The notes under the pieces are model-generated. The model ran no database searches and was not told the origin of the DNA. It worked only from the letters and a program-made list of their open reading frames with translations. DNA of 64,000 nt from [Mycobacterium] vasticus (GTDB lineage Bacteria > Actinomycetota > Actinomycetes > Mycobacteriales > Mycobacteriaceae), in NCBI RefSeq assembly GCF_020181595.1, contig NZ_CP084028.1, positions 879,793 through 943,792 on the forward strand. Reading direction: 5' to 3'. Shown here piece by piece: positions 38,266 to 46,023 of this stretch (positions within the stretch are counted from its first letter, which is position 1; each line of letters opens with the position of its first letter). A program made the position numbers and the translations under genes.

Positions 38266-39642
38266 TCAGCCGAACAGGCTGCGCCAAACGCTGTGGGAAA
38301 CATCGGCAATCTCTTCGCCCATCTTCTTGCCGATCTCGCTGCCGGCCAGGCCGCCGACCACCGCTCCGACGCCGGCGCCGATGACGGTCCCGGCCCCCGG
38401 GGCGATCATGGTCCCGATAAAGGCCCCCGCTTCGGCCCCGGTGCTGGCGCCCACCAGGCCGCCGCCGATATCTCCCGCGGTTTTGGCACCGACGTCGACC
38501 AGAGTGGTGCTCACGGCGGCACCGTTGTTCACGTCGTTGACGCCCTCCATGATCCCGTTGGCTACGGTCACGACGTTTCCTGCCATACCCAGGCGTTTGC
38601 CGAACTTCTCGACGGTCTCCAACGCAGTGCCCGTCGGGACGCCGCCGGGAATTGCGGAACTGGGCGACCCGCCCGGAACGAATCCCGGCATCCTCGCAAC
38701 ATTGGCTGGTATGTTCGCCCGTTCACCGGCCGCGGCGAGGCCGTCGCCGGCGTTGCCCCACTTCCCGGTGATCTCTTTGGGCGGGGGCGGCGCAGGTTGC
38801 ACCAGCGGTCCCCCGGCGGGGCCCATCACCGGCGTGCCGGGCGGCACGGCGGGGTTGCCTGCGTCACCGACGGGCGGGGTGCCGTTGTGGTTGCCGCCTG
38901 CGCCGCCGTCAGCACCGGGAGCGTTACCGGCTGGTGGAGTCCCGTTGGGGCCGGCACCCGGGGTGCTGTTGGGGGTGCCGGGGGCTGGACCGCCCTTGCC
39001 GCCGTCGGCTCCGGCGACCGGCTCCTTCTCGGCGTCGTAGGTGGAGATCTTGGGGGTGTAGCCGTCTTTGGTCCGCAGGTTGTTCAGGGACTGCTTCAGG
39101 GTCTTGGAGTAGTCGTTGCGGAAATACGTCTCGTTGTGCAGGGCCGTCTCGGTGTCGGCCTTGGCTGCCCGACGAACCTCTTCGATATCGGCGTCGCGAT
39201 TGAGGCCCTGGCTCTCCAAGTCGAGGTAGTGGCCGATCAGATAGTCGGCGGTCTGCAGGTTGTCATTGAGTGACTGGATGTTGGCCTTCGAGGTTCCGCG
39301 GGCAACGGCGAGCGCGGCGGCGATGGTCTCCAGGTCGGCCGCGATCTGGCCGAGTTGCTCATTTGTGGCGTGCAGGCCGTCTTTGACCCGCTGCACCTCG
39401 GCGCCGTTGTTGATCGGCTGCTCGCCGTTCTCGCGGTTGTACTGCTGGAAATGCTGCTGGGCGGTGGCGAAGGTCTCCTCGGCCGAGGTGGCCGAACCGG
39501 CGGCCTGATGGAACGCCTGGGCCAGGAAGTTGATCTGGGTCGGGCTGCCGGACTGCAGGCTGTCGTCGATGGCCCACGGGTCGCCACCGGCCTGCGTGAT
39601 CAGCTCGTCAACCTGCAGATGTTGCAGGGTGGGGCGGCTCAC
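38266..39642 (-). CDS. T7SS-associated protein with C-terminal glycine-zipper region
   Basis: A 458-residue protein. Residues 1-175 are helical, beginning LQVDELITQAGGDPWAIDDS, and resemble the helical N-terminal regions of ESX-linked proteins encoded next to EspC-like genes. A linker rich in proline, glycine and asparagine occupies about 205-290. The last 70 residues form a glycine zipper (VGASTGAEAGAFIGTMIAPG and following), a pattern typical of membrane-inserting or pore-forming segments. There is no signal peptide. The GTG at 39642 overlaps the stop of the short EspC-like gene by four bases, so expression is coupled. It may be a secreted effector or toxin; this is inference from architecture and context. 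Confidence 0.72.
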   Translation of the reverse strand: MSRPTLQHLQVDELITQAGGDPWAIDDSLQSGSPTQINFLAQAFHQAAGSATSAEETFATAQQHFQQYNRENGEQPINNGAEVQRVKDGLHATNEQLGQIAADLETIAAALAVARGTSKANIQSLNDNLQTADYLIGHYLDLESQGLNRDADIEEVRRAAKADTETALHNETYFRNDYSKTLKQSLNNLRTKDGYTPKISTYDAEKEPVAGADGGKGGPAPGTPNSTPGAGPNGTPPAGNAPGADGGAGGNHNGTPPVGDAGNPAVPPGTPVMGPAGGPLVQPAPPPPKEITGKWGNAGDGLAAAGERANIPANVARMPGFVPGGSPSSAIPGGVPTGTALETVEKFGKRLGMAGNVVTVANGIMEGVNDVNNGAAVSTTLVDVGAKTAGDIGGGLVGASTGAEAGAFIGTMIAPGAGTVIGAGVGAVVGGLAGSEIGKKMGEEIADVSHSVWRSLFG

Positions 39643-39848
39643 TGCGCGGAGCCGGGCGCGATGTCTCGCAGCAACTTGGCGTTGTGGTCGTCCATGTTGG
39701 TGAACGTGGTGGCGGCGGTGCGCACGTTGGTGGCGATGCCGGTGAGGTTCTCGTGGTGGCCGAGCCGTTGGGCGCCGTTATTGGCGTGGCCGCCGGCGTC
39801 GTCGGAGACGTTGGCGCCGGTGCGTAGTGCGTGAGGAACGACGTGCAT
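39639..39848 (-). CDS. EspC-like (DUF2580) protein, internally deleted copy
   Basis: A 69-residue protein starting MHVVPHALRTGANVSDDAGG. It equals its neighbour encoded at 40744-41379 except that 35 residues are missing between GAQRLG and HHENLTG, and the last nine residues differ. Restoring the gap would give 104 residues, the usual EspC-family length. The missing part is most of the first long helix and the turn, so the helical hairpin needed for type VII export is probably broken. It still overlaps and presumably couples translation to the glycine-zipper gene downstream. It may be a non-functional remnant or only a translational leader. Confidence 0.7.
   Translation of the reverse strand: MHVVPHALRTGANVSDDAGGHANNGAQRLGHHENLTGIATNVRTAATTFTNMDDHNAKLLRDIAPGSAQ
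39669..39848. repeat. Duplicated EspC-like segment, copy A
   Basis: The bases of 39669-39762 are identical to 41095-41188, and 39758-39848 are identical to 41289-41379. The two blocks differ only by a 105-base gap in this copy, bounded by GGCCG in both places. A further 27 bases upstream of the gene (39895-39921) match 41399-41425, the tail of the DUF1707 gene, at 26 of 27. This indicates recent duplication of the 41.1-41.4 kb segment or gene conversion. Confidence 0.9.
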
Positions 39849-40009
39849 GCTCTGGGGCCTTCCGCGCCTGGGTAGCTCCATGAAGGGTACCGAGCGACAC
39901 GGAGCCGTCAATTCACCTCTGCCGACCTGCTGCCCCGGAGTTGCTGTACGCGATGCGGCTGCATCATCGTAATGGGACCCGGTGCTATTCGCGATAAATC
40001 ATAGGGAGG

Positions 40010-40747
40010 TCATTTCACGCGGTCGGTGATGTTTTGTAGAATTCGATCCATGACCCGCTCGCTTTCGGGGAATCCTAATGCCGAGAGGTTGATTAACGCT
40101 GGACCTTTGACGTGGTACATGGCCCTTGAATCGTTGCCATAATTAAGCACCACGGTCGACTTGTCGGGTCGATCGACGACGAAGTCATAATACTTGGCGT
40201 GCAGGGCGGAGCATTCGATCAGTGCCGGGATGAGGCGTTCGAATGTGGCATTCGCCGTGTTTCTATCTGAGTAGATCCCGACGGCCTGGCCGACCATCAG
40301 CGGTTTGGGTGGTAGGGAAGCGGCGGCGCCGGTGGAGTCGGGCTGCATGGGTCCGGGTTCGTGTGCGGCGGGTATCGGATCATAGGCGAGCCCGTTGTAG
40401 ACCGTCGATCGAAACTGAATCCAGTCGCTTCCGAATGCGACCTGCGGGTCGAAGACCCGACAGGGTCCTGGGGGCTCAGAGCTGGGGCGGTGAGGCTGAT
40501 GATCATCGCCATTGGGATTCGACGTGAGGCCGTCGACGCCGGTTATCTGACGCACGGCATCGAGGCCGACCACCAGCGAATCGGCGGCGTCGACCGACCT
40601 GGATTGAGGCCCCGCCCGGTTGGCGCACTCCGGCTGGGCGCAGGCTGACGCAGCTACCACGACGCCGCAGATGATTGCGCCGAACTGGGCGACTTTAGTC
40701 ACCGCGGCACGTATGGGCGACCGGTTTATATTCCTCTCTCCGATCAT
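40010..40747 (-). CDS. Lipoprotein with PknH-type sensor domain
   Basis: A 245-residue protein. The N-terminus has a basic region and a hydrophobic core ending in the lipobox ASAC with C36, so it should be a lipoprotein anchored outside the membrane. The remainder resembles the PknH C-terminal extracellular sensor domain (PF14032), including the cysteine-bearing segments EPPGPCRVF and LIPALIECSALH. Mycobacteria have several free-standing lipoproteins of this type. The ATG at 40747 overlaps by four bases the stop of the long EspC-like gene upstream, so they are translated together. A ligand is unknown. Confidence 0.8.
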   Translation of the reverse strand: MIGERNINRSPIRAAVTKVAQFGAIICGVVVAASACAQPECANRAGPQSRSVDAADSLVVGLDAVRQITGVDGLTSNPNGDDHQPHRPSSEPPGPCRVFDPQVAFGSDWIQFRSTVYNGLAYDPIPAAHEPGPMQPDSTGAAASLPPKPLMVGQAVGIYSDRNTANATFERLIPALIECSALHAKYYDFVVDRPDKSTVVLNYGNDSRAMYHVKGPALINLSALGFPESERVMDRILQNITDRVK

Positions 40748-41379
40748 CGGTGGGGCGCGGATGTTGGTTGCCCGGGTGGTGGGGCGGGAGGCAGGAATGT
40801 TACTGGCATATTGTACTGCTTGTATCCTGCCACGATGCCCGCCAAATCCCCTTGGAGTTGTACGAACTCGGCATACCGCTCAAGATACTCGGCCTGATTC
40901 AGCGGTGCCGGTTTGTTGCTGTAACTGGCTAAATCGGTCCCATATGTGACCAGTTGTGTATTGAGGTCGGCAACCGCCAGATGTCTCGGGCCTCCGGGCG
41001 GATAGGGATTTGTCGGCACCGTAACGTATGGATTCAACGGTACCGGGGGCGGTCGACGGGGAGAAAGCGGAACTGGTCGCCGCAGTCCGGCGCCCAGCAA
41101 CTTGGCGTTGTGGTCGTCCATGTTGGTGAACGTGGTGGCGGCGGTGCGCACGTTGGTGGCGATGCCGGTGAGGTTCTCGTGGTGGCCGGCGAGGGCGTCG
41201 CGGTGGTCGTCCTTGGCGCTGCCCAGTGCGGTGTGGAAGCTGTGCGCGTCGTCGAAGTCACCGAACATGCCCGCGGTGACGCCGGCCAGGCCGAGCCGTT
41301 GGGCGCCGTTATTGGCGTGGCCGCCGGCGTCGTCGGAGACGTTGGCGCCGGTGCGTAGTGCGTGAGGAACGACGTGCAT
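40744..41379 (-). CDS. EspC-like (DUF2580) protein with proline-rich C-terminal extension
   Basis: A 211-residue protein. Residues 1-97 are an EspC-type helical hairpin (MHVVPHALRTGANVSDDAGG to FTNMDDHNAKLL). A proline-rich linker follows (PLSPRRPPPVPLNPYV), then a second helical part with NQAEYLERYAEFVQLQGDLA and another proline-rich tail. EspC-family proteins are ESX-1-type secreted or co-secreted factors; typical members end near residue 104, so the extension is unusual and may result from fusion. The ATG at 41379 matches its paralogue. It follows the DUF1707 gene by 32 bases on the same strand and is coupled to the lipoprotein gene by a four-base overlap. Confidence 0.78.
   Translation of the reverse strand: MHVVPHALRTGANVSDDAGGHANNGAQRLGLAGVTAGMFGDFDDAHSFHTALGSAKDDHRDALAGHHENLTGIATNVRTAATTFTNMDDHNAKLLGAGLRRPVPLSPRRPPPVPLNPYVTVPTNPYPPGGPRHLAVADLNTQLVTYGTDLASYSNKPAPLNQAEYLERYAEFVQLQGDLAGIVAGYKQYNMPVTFLPPAPPPGQPTSAPHR
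41095..41379. repeat. Duplicated EspC-like segment, copy B (complete)
   Basis: This is the uninterrupted partner of the copy at 39669-39848. It contains 105 additional bases (about 41189-41293) between two GGCCG pentamers. The identity of all shared bases indicates recent duplication or conversion. Confidence 0.9.
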
Positions 41380-41411
41380 GGTCAGAGAGCCTACCGGCCG
41401 ACGCGGAGCCG

Positions 41412-42017
41412 TCAATTCACCTCTGACCTGCGGTGTTTACGACGCTTGCGCTTGATCCCGACCCCGCCCCACAGCGCGAAGCCGCCGATCTTGACCGTCG
41501 GGGCGCCCGGTGCGCCGGAGCCGTCGACCTGGTGGTCGAAACCCCCCATCACCCCGTGGCCCCGGATGTCGACGTTGACCTCGGGCGGCAGCAGGATGGT
41601 CTGCCCGCCCATGATCGAGTAGGCGTTGATCTCGACGTCCGGCGAGGTGAAGTCCGCATACCGCAGGTCGACGACCCCGCCGCCCCAAAACGAGAACGTG
41701 GTGAGTCGCTTGGGCACGTTCCACCGGCCACGACGCTCGAAGGCGCTCAGGATGGCCAGCAGCACAGTCGACGGCGCGGGCTTGCAGTCACCGCCGCGGC
41801 ACACCGACGAGCCCGGCAGGTCGGCGCGCAGCCCGTCGAGCTCGTCGTAGGTCTGCGCGGCATACACCTTGGCCAGGCGGCGCTCGTACTCGTTCATCGG
41901 CAGCTGACCCTGCGCGACGGCGTCGCCGAGCAGCTGCGCCAGCTGAATCCGGTCGGCGTCATTGACGCGCGACACGGTGCTGGCGGCGTTGTGATTGCGC
42001 CGGGTTATGTGTCCCAT
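41412..42017 (-). CDS. DUF1707 domain protein (Rv0966c-type)
   Basis: A 201-residue protein with an N-terminal DUF1707 domain (about 15-70: VNDADRIQLAQLLGDAVAQG to ELDGLRADLPG). A beta-rich C-terminal part follows, resembling the LiaF/YvqF-like domain (FSFWGGGVVDLRYADF, INAYSIMGGQTILLPP, GHGVMGGFDH). DUF1707 is frequent in actinobacterial envelope-stress proteins. The ATG at 42017 is used. Order relative to the acyl-CoA operon agrees with Rv0966c. The bases that encode its last seven residues also survive upstream of the deleted EspC-like copy, showing the duplication boundary. Confidence 0.88.
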   Translation of the reverse strand: MGHITRRNHNAASTVSRVNDADRIQLAQLLGDAVAQGQLPMNEYERRLAKVYAAQTYDELDGLRADLPGSSVCRGGDCKPAPSTVLLAILSAFERRGRWNVPKRLTTFSFWGGGVVDLRYADFTSPDVEINAYSIMGGQTILLPPEVNVDIRGHGVMGGFDHQVDGSGAPGAPTVKIGGFALWGGVGIKRKRRKHRRSEVN

Positions 42018-42081
42018 CGGGTAGAGAGCCTACGACGAAGCGCAGCGCCGCACTAAAGGGTTGCCCAAAAAGCCACCGGGC

Positions 42082-42870
42082 TCAGCCGGCCCAGCTGGGT
42101 GGACGCTTCTGCAGAAAGGCCAGCATCCCCTCGCGGGCCTCCTCGGAGACGAACATCCCCGCCGAGGCGACACTGAGCCGCTCGGCGTCCCGGTCGAATC
42201 CGGCCAGCACCGCGGCGGTGGTCAGCGCCTTGGAGGCCGCCAGTCCCTGCGGGGAACCGAGCCGCAGGTCGGCGACCAGGCCGGCGACGGCAGCGTCGAT
42301 GTCCTCGGCCGCCAGCGTGATGAGCCCGATCGCGGCGGCCTCGGCGGCGCCGAACTTCTCCCCGGTCAGGTAGTAGCGGGCGGCTGCCCGCGGGGTCAGC
42401 TTGGGCAGCAGCGTCAGCGAGATGATCGACGGGGCCACCCCGATCCGTGCCTCGGTCAGGGCGAACGTGCTGGCCGGCCCGGCGACCGCCAGGTCGCACG
42501 CACCGACCAGCCCCATGCCGCCGGCCCGCACGTGGCCGTCGACCGCGGCGATCACCGGGCGCGGCGACTCCACAATCGCCCGCATCAGCGCTGCCATCTC
42601 GCGGGCCCGGTCGGCGGCCAGGTCGCCAGGGCTGGCATCGGGCGCTCCGGAGGCCTCGCTCAGATCCGCACCGGCGCAGAACGTGTTCCCGGTGTGGCCG
42701 AGCACCACCACCCGCACGTTCGGGTCGGCGGCGGCGTCGCGCAGCCCGGCGTGCAGCTGCGCGACCAACCTTGACGACAGTGCGTTGCGGTTGTGCGGCG
42801 AGTCCAGGGTCAGCCGGGCCGACCCGTCGCCGGTCTCCTCGGGACCGGTGTAGCGGACCAGGACGTCCAT
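42082..42870 (-). CDS. echA7: Enoyl-CoA hydratase/isomerase family protein EchA7
   Basis: A 262-residue crotonase. The oxyanion-hole region is GNTFCAGADLSEASG, and the second conserved segment is VRAGGMGLVGACDLAV followed by FALTEARIGV. Of the two glutamates used by classical enoyl-CoA hydratases, the first position is glycine (GMGL) and the second is kept (TEAR). That pattern also occurs in hydratases of branched-chain pathways such as methylglutaconyl-CoA hydratase. It is the last gene of the acyl-CoA operon. The ATG overlaps the fadE12 stop by one base. The name follows synteny with Rv0971c. Confidence 0.88.
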   Translation of the reverse strand: MDVLVRYTGPEETGDGSARLTLDSPHNRNALSSRLVAQLHAGLRDAAADPNVRVVVLGHTGNTFCAGADLSEASGAPDASPGDLAADRAREMAALMRAIVESPRPVIAAVDGHVRAGGMGLVGACDLAVAGPASTFALTEARIGVAPSIISLTLLPKLTPRAAARYYLTGEKFGAAEAAAIGLITLAAEDIDAAVAGLVADLRLGSPQGLAASKALTTAAVLAGFDRDAERLSVASAGMFVSEEAREGMLAFLQKRPPSWAG

Positions 42871-44048
42871 CAGTAGGACCGGGGCAGACCCAGCGACGTC
42901 TGCGCGACGAAGTTCAGGATCATCTCCCGGCTCACCGGCGCGATCCGGGCCAGCCGCGACACCGTGACCGCCGCGGCGATGCCGTACTCCTTGGTCAGAC
43001 CGTTGCCGCCCAGGGACTGCACCGCCTGGTCGACCGCCCGCGTCGAGGCCTCACCGGCCGCGTACTTGGCCATGTTGGCCGCCTCGGCGGCGCCGAAGTC
43101 GTCGCCGGCGTCGTACAGGGTCGCCGCCTTCTGCATCATCAGCTTGGACAGCTGGATCTCGATGTGGTTCTGCGCCAACGGATGTGACAGGCCCTGGTGC
43201 GATCCGATCGGGGTCTTCCAGACCTGCCGGGTGGTGACGTAGTCCACGGCCTTGCCGATTGCGAAGCGGCCCATGCCCACCGCGCTGGCCGCGCCCATGA
43301 TGCGCTCCGGGTTCAGCCCGGCGAACAGCTGCGCGATGGCGGCGTCCTCGGAGCCGACCAGAGCGTCGGCCGGCAGCCGCACGTCATCGAGGAACACCTG
43401 GAACTGGCGCTCCGGGCTGACCAACTCCATCTCGATGGGCGTGTAGCTCAATCCGGGGGTGTCGGTGGGCACCACGAACAGCGCCGGCCGCAGGTTGCCG
43501 GTCTTGGCGTCTTCGCTGCGTCCGACCACCAGCATCGCCTGTGCCTGGTCGACGCCGGAGATGAAGGTTTTCTGGCCCTTGAGGATCCAGTCCGACCCGT
43601 CGCGGCGCGCGGTGGTGGTGATCTTGTGCGAGTTGGATCCGGCGTCGGGTTCGGTGATGGCGAACGCCATGGTCAGCGACCCGTCGGCGATGCCGGGGAT
43701 CCAGCGCTTCTTCTGCTCGTCGGTGCCGAACTTGGAGATGATGGTGCCGTTGATGGCCGGTGAGACCACCATCATCAGCAGCGCGCAGCCGTTCGCCGAC
43801 ATCTCCTCCATGACCAGCGACAGTTCGTACATGCCGGCGCCGCCGCCGCCGTACTCCTCGGGCAGGTTGACGCCGATGAAGCCGAGTTTGCCTGCCTCGT
43901 TCCACAATTCGTCGGTGTGCTGACCGGCGCGGGCCTTCTCCAGGTAGTAGTCCTGGCCGTAGTTCTTGGCCATCGCCGCGACGGCCTCGCGTAGCGCGCG
44001 GCGTTCGTCACTCTCGATGAAGCTGGTGTCGCTCGTCGAATCAGTCAC
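42870..44048 (-). CDS. fadE12: Acyl-CoA dehydrogenase FadE12
   Basis: A 392-residue flavoprotein that introduces an alpha-beta double bond in acyl-CoA. FAD/substrate motifs are AFAITEPDAGSNSHKI and WILKGQKTFISG. The usual C-terminal catalytic EGT glutamate is absent (LARIAPVSREM). Instead a glutamate sits on the earlier helix in LNPERIMGAASAV, the position used by isovaleryl-CoA dehydrogenase. This fits a branched or methyl-substituted substrate. The GTG at 44048 overlaps the accA2 stop by four bases. It acts in the operon with a carboxylase and a hydratase. Confidence 0.9.
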   Translation of the reverse strand: MTDSTSDTSFIESDERRALREAVAAMAKNYGQDYYLEKARAGQHTDELWNEAGKLGFIGVNLPEEYGGGGAGMYELSLVMEEMSANGCALLMMVVSPAINGTIISKFGTDEQKKRWIPGIADGSLTMAFAITEPDAGSNSHKITTTARRDGSDWILKGQKTFISGVDQAQAMLVVGRSEDAKTGNLRPALFVVPTDTPGLSYTPIEMELVSPERQFQVFLDDVRLPADALVGSEDAAIAQLFAGLNPERIMGAASAVGMGRFAIGKAVDYVTTRQVWKTPIGSHQGLSHPLAQNHIEIQLSKLMMQKAATLYDAGDDFGAAEAANMAKYAAGEASTRAVDQAVQSLGGNGLTKEYGIAAAVTVSRLARIAPVSREMILNFVAQTSLGLPRSY

Positions 44049-46015
44049 TGTGAATCTCCTTCGGGTTGTTCTACGCGGGCCAGTACGGCACCGACTTCGA
44101 CCTGATCGCCGGGTTTGACGTCGAGTTGGGTGAGCACTCCGTCGGCCGGCGCGGTGATGGTGTGCTCCATCTTCATGGCTTCCAGCCAGATCAGCGGTTG
44201 GCCGCTGGTCACCTGGTCGCCGACGGCAGCGCCCAGCCGGATCACGTTGCCGGGCATGGGCGCCAGCAGTGATCCCTGCTCGACGGCCGAGTCCGGGTCT
44301 CCGAAGCGCGGCTGCGCCACCAGGTGCACCGGTCCGGCGGGGGAGTCGACGTAGATGTCGGTTCCGTAGCGGGTGACGGTGAAGGTGCGCGCCACCCCGG
44401 TCGCATCCGCCAGCACCACCTGGTCCGGGGAGGACGAGACCAGGCTGACGTCGTCGTTGACGGTCAATCCGGTTCGGCTGAAACGATATTCGACCCGATG
44501 CTCGGCGCCGTCGTCGTCGGTGTAGGTCTTGGCCTGGAATCCCGACGCCAGGTTGCGCCAGCCGCCGGGAATGGAGCCGAATGCCTGTGCGCTGGCGCGG
44601 TTCTGCGCCGCGTCGGCCAGCGCGGCCGCCACCGCCGATGCCCGGACGGTCGCGGCGTCGGCCAGCGGCGCGGACAGTTCAGTCAGGCCGTGCGTGTCGA
44701 AGAACGCCGTGTCGGTGTCACCGGCAAGGAAAGCCGGGTGCCGCAGCACGTTGACCAGCAGGTCGCGGTTGGTGCGCAGGCCGTGCAGGCTGGCGCGGGT
44801 CAACGCAGCGGCCAGCACGGCGGCCGCCTGCCGGCGGGTGGGCGCATAGCTGATGACCTTGGCCAGCATCGGGTCGTAGTGGATCGACACCGCCGAGCCG
44901 TCCTCGATGCCGGAGTCCAGTCGGACCCCGGTGTGCCGGCACAGGGTGTGGAACCGCGCGGACACTCCGGGGATGTCGATGGCGTGCACCAGGCCGGCCT
45001 GCGGCTGCCATCCCCGCGCCGGGTCCTCGGCATACAGTCGCGCCTCGATCGAGTGGCCTTGGGCCGGAGGCGGTTCGGGGTCCAGACGCGCGCCGTCGGC
45101 GACCGCCAGCTGCAGTTCGACCAGATCGCAGCCGGTGGTCTCCTCGGTGACCGGGTGCTCGACCTGCAGCCGGGTGTTCATCTCCAGGAAGTAGAACGCA
45201 CCGTGTTCGTCGGCGAGGAATTCCACGGTGCCCGCGCCGGTGTAGCCGATCGCGCCGGCCGCCAGCCGGGCGGCCTCGAACAACTTCTCGCGCATGCCGG
45301 GGGTGCGTTCGACCAGCGGCGAGGGGGCTTCCTCGATGACCTTCTGGTGGCGGCGCTGAATGGAGCACTCCCGCTCGCCGACCGCCCACACCGTGCCGTG
45401 CGCATCGGCCATCACCTGCACCTCGATGTGGCGGCCGGTCGGCAGGTAGCGCTCGCAGAACACCGTCGGATCGCCGAAGGCCGAAGCGGCTTCGCGCTGT
45501 GCGGCCGCGACCTCGTCGGCCAGCGCCGACAGTTCGGTGACCACCCGCATACCGCGGCCGCCGCCGCCGGCCGAGGCCTTGACCAGCACCGGCAGCTGGG
45601 CAGCGGTGACGCCTGCCGGGTCGAGTTCCTCCAGCACCGGCACGCCCGCGGCGGCCATCATCTTCTTGGACTCGATCTTGGAGCCCATCGAAGTCACCGC
45701 TGCCACCGGCGGCCCGATCCAGGTCAGCCCGGCAGCTTGGACGGCGGCGGCGAATTCGGCGTTCTCGGAGAGGAATCCGTAACCGGGATGGATGGCGTCG
45801 GCGCCGGCGGCGTGCGCCGCAGCGATGATCGCCTCCGCCGACAGGTAGCTGGTGGTCTCCGGCAGGCGCACCTTCGCATCGGCCTCGGCGACGTGTGGCA
45901 TGCCGGCATCGGGATCGGTGTAGACCGCGACGGTGCCCAGACCCAGCCGGCGGCAGGTGGTGAAGACCCGCCGGGCGATCTCGCCGCGGTTGGCCACCAG
46001 AACGTTGCTGATCAT
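44045..46015 (-). CDS. accA2: Biotin-dependent acyl-CoA carboxylase, alpha subunit AccA2
   Basis: A 656-residue fusion of biotin carboxylase (N-terminal 450 residues: VLVANRGEIARR, KASAGGGGRGMRV, EMNTRLQVEHPVTEE), a linker, and a biotin carboxyl carrier domain. The biotinylated lysine is K615 in EAMKMEHT. With AccD2 it carboxylates an acyl-CoA; the gene cluster suggests a branched unsaturated substrate, as in leucine or acyclic-terpene pathways. The ATG at 46015 fits the conserved start MISNVLVANRGE, and eight bases separate it from the accD2 stop. It overlaps fadE12 by four bases. Confidence 0.95.
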   Translation of the reverse strand: MISNVLVANRGEIARRVFTTCRRLGLGTVAVYTDPDAGMPHVAEADAKVRLPETTSYLSAEAIIAAAHAAGADAIHPGYGFLSENAEFAAAVQAAGLTWIGPPVAAVTSMGSKIESKKMMAAAGVPVLEELDPAGVTAAQLPVLVKASAGGGGRGMRVVTELSALADEVAAAQREAASAFGDPTVFCERYLPTGRHIEVQVMADAHGTVWAVGERECSIQRRHQKVIEEAPSPLVERTPGMREKLFEAARLAAGAIGYTGAGTVEFLADEHGAFYFLEMNTRLQVEHPVTEETTGCDLVELQLAVADGARLDPEPPPAQGHSIEARLYAEDPARGWQPQAGLVHAIDIPGVSARFHTLCRHTGVRLDSGIEDGSAVSIHYDPMLAKVISYAPTRRQAAAVLAAALTRASLHGLRTNRDLLVNVLRHPAFLAGDTDTAFFDTHGLTELSAPLADAATVRASAVAAALADAAQNRASAQAFGSIPGGWRNLASGFQAKTYTDDDGAEHRVEYRFSRTGLTVNDDVSLVSSSPDQVVLADATGVARTFTVTRYGTDIYVDSPAGPVHLVAQPRFGDPDSAVEQGSLLAPMPGNVIRLGAAVGDQVTSGQPLIWLEAMKMEHTITAPADGVLTQLDVKPGDQVEVGAVLARVEQPEGDSQ

Positions 46016-46023
46016 GGGAGTCC

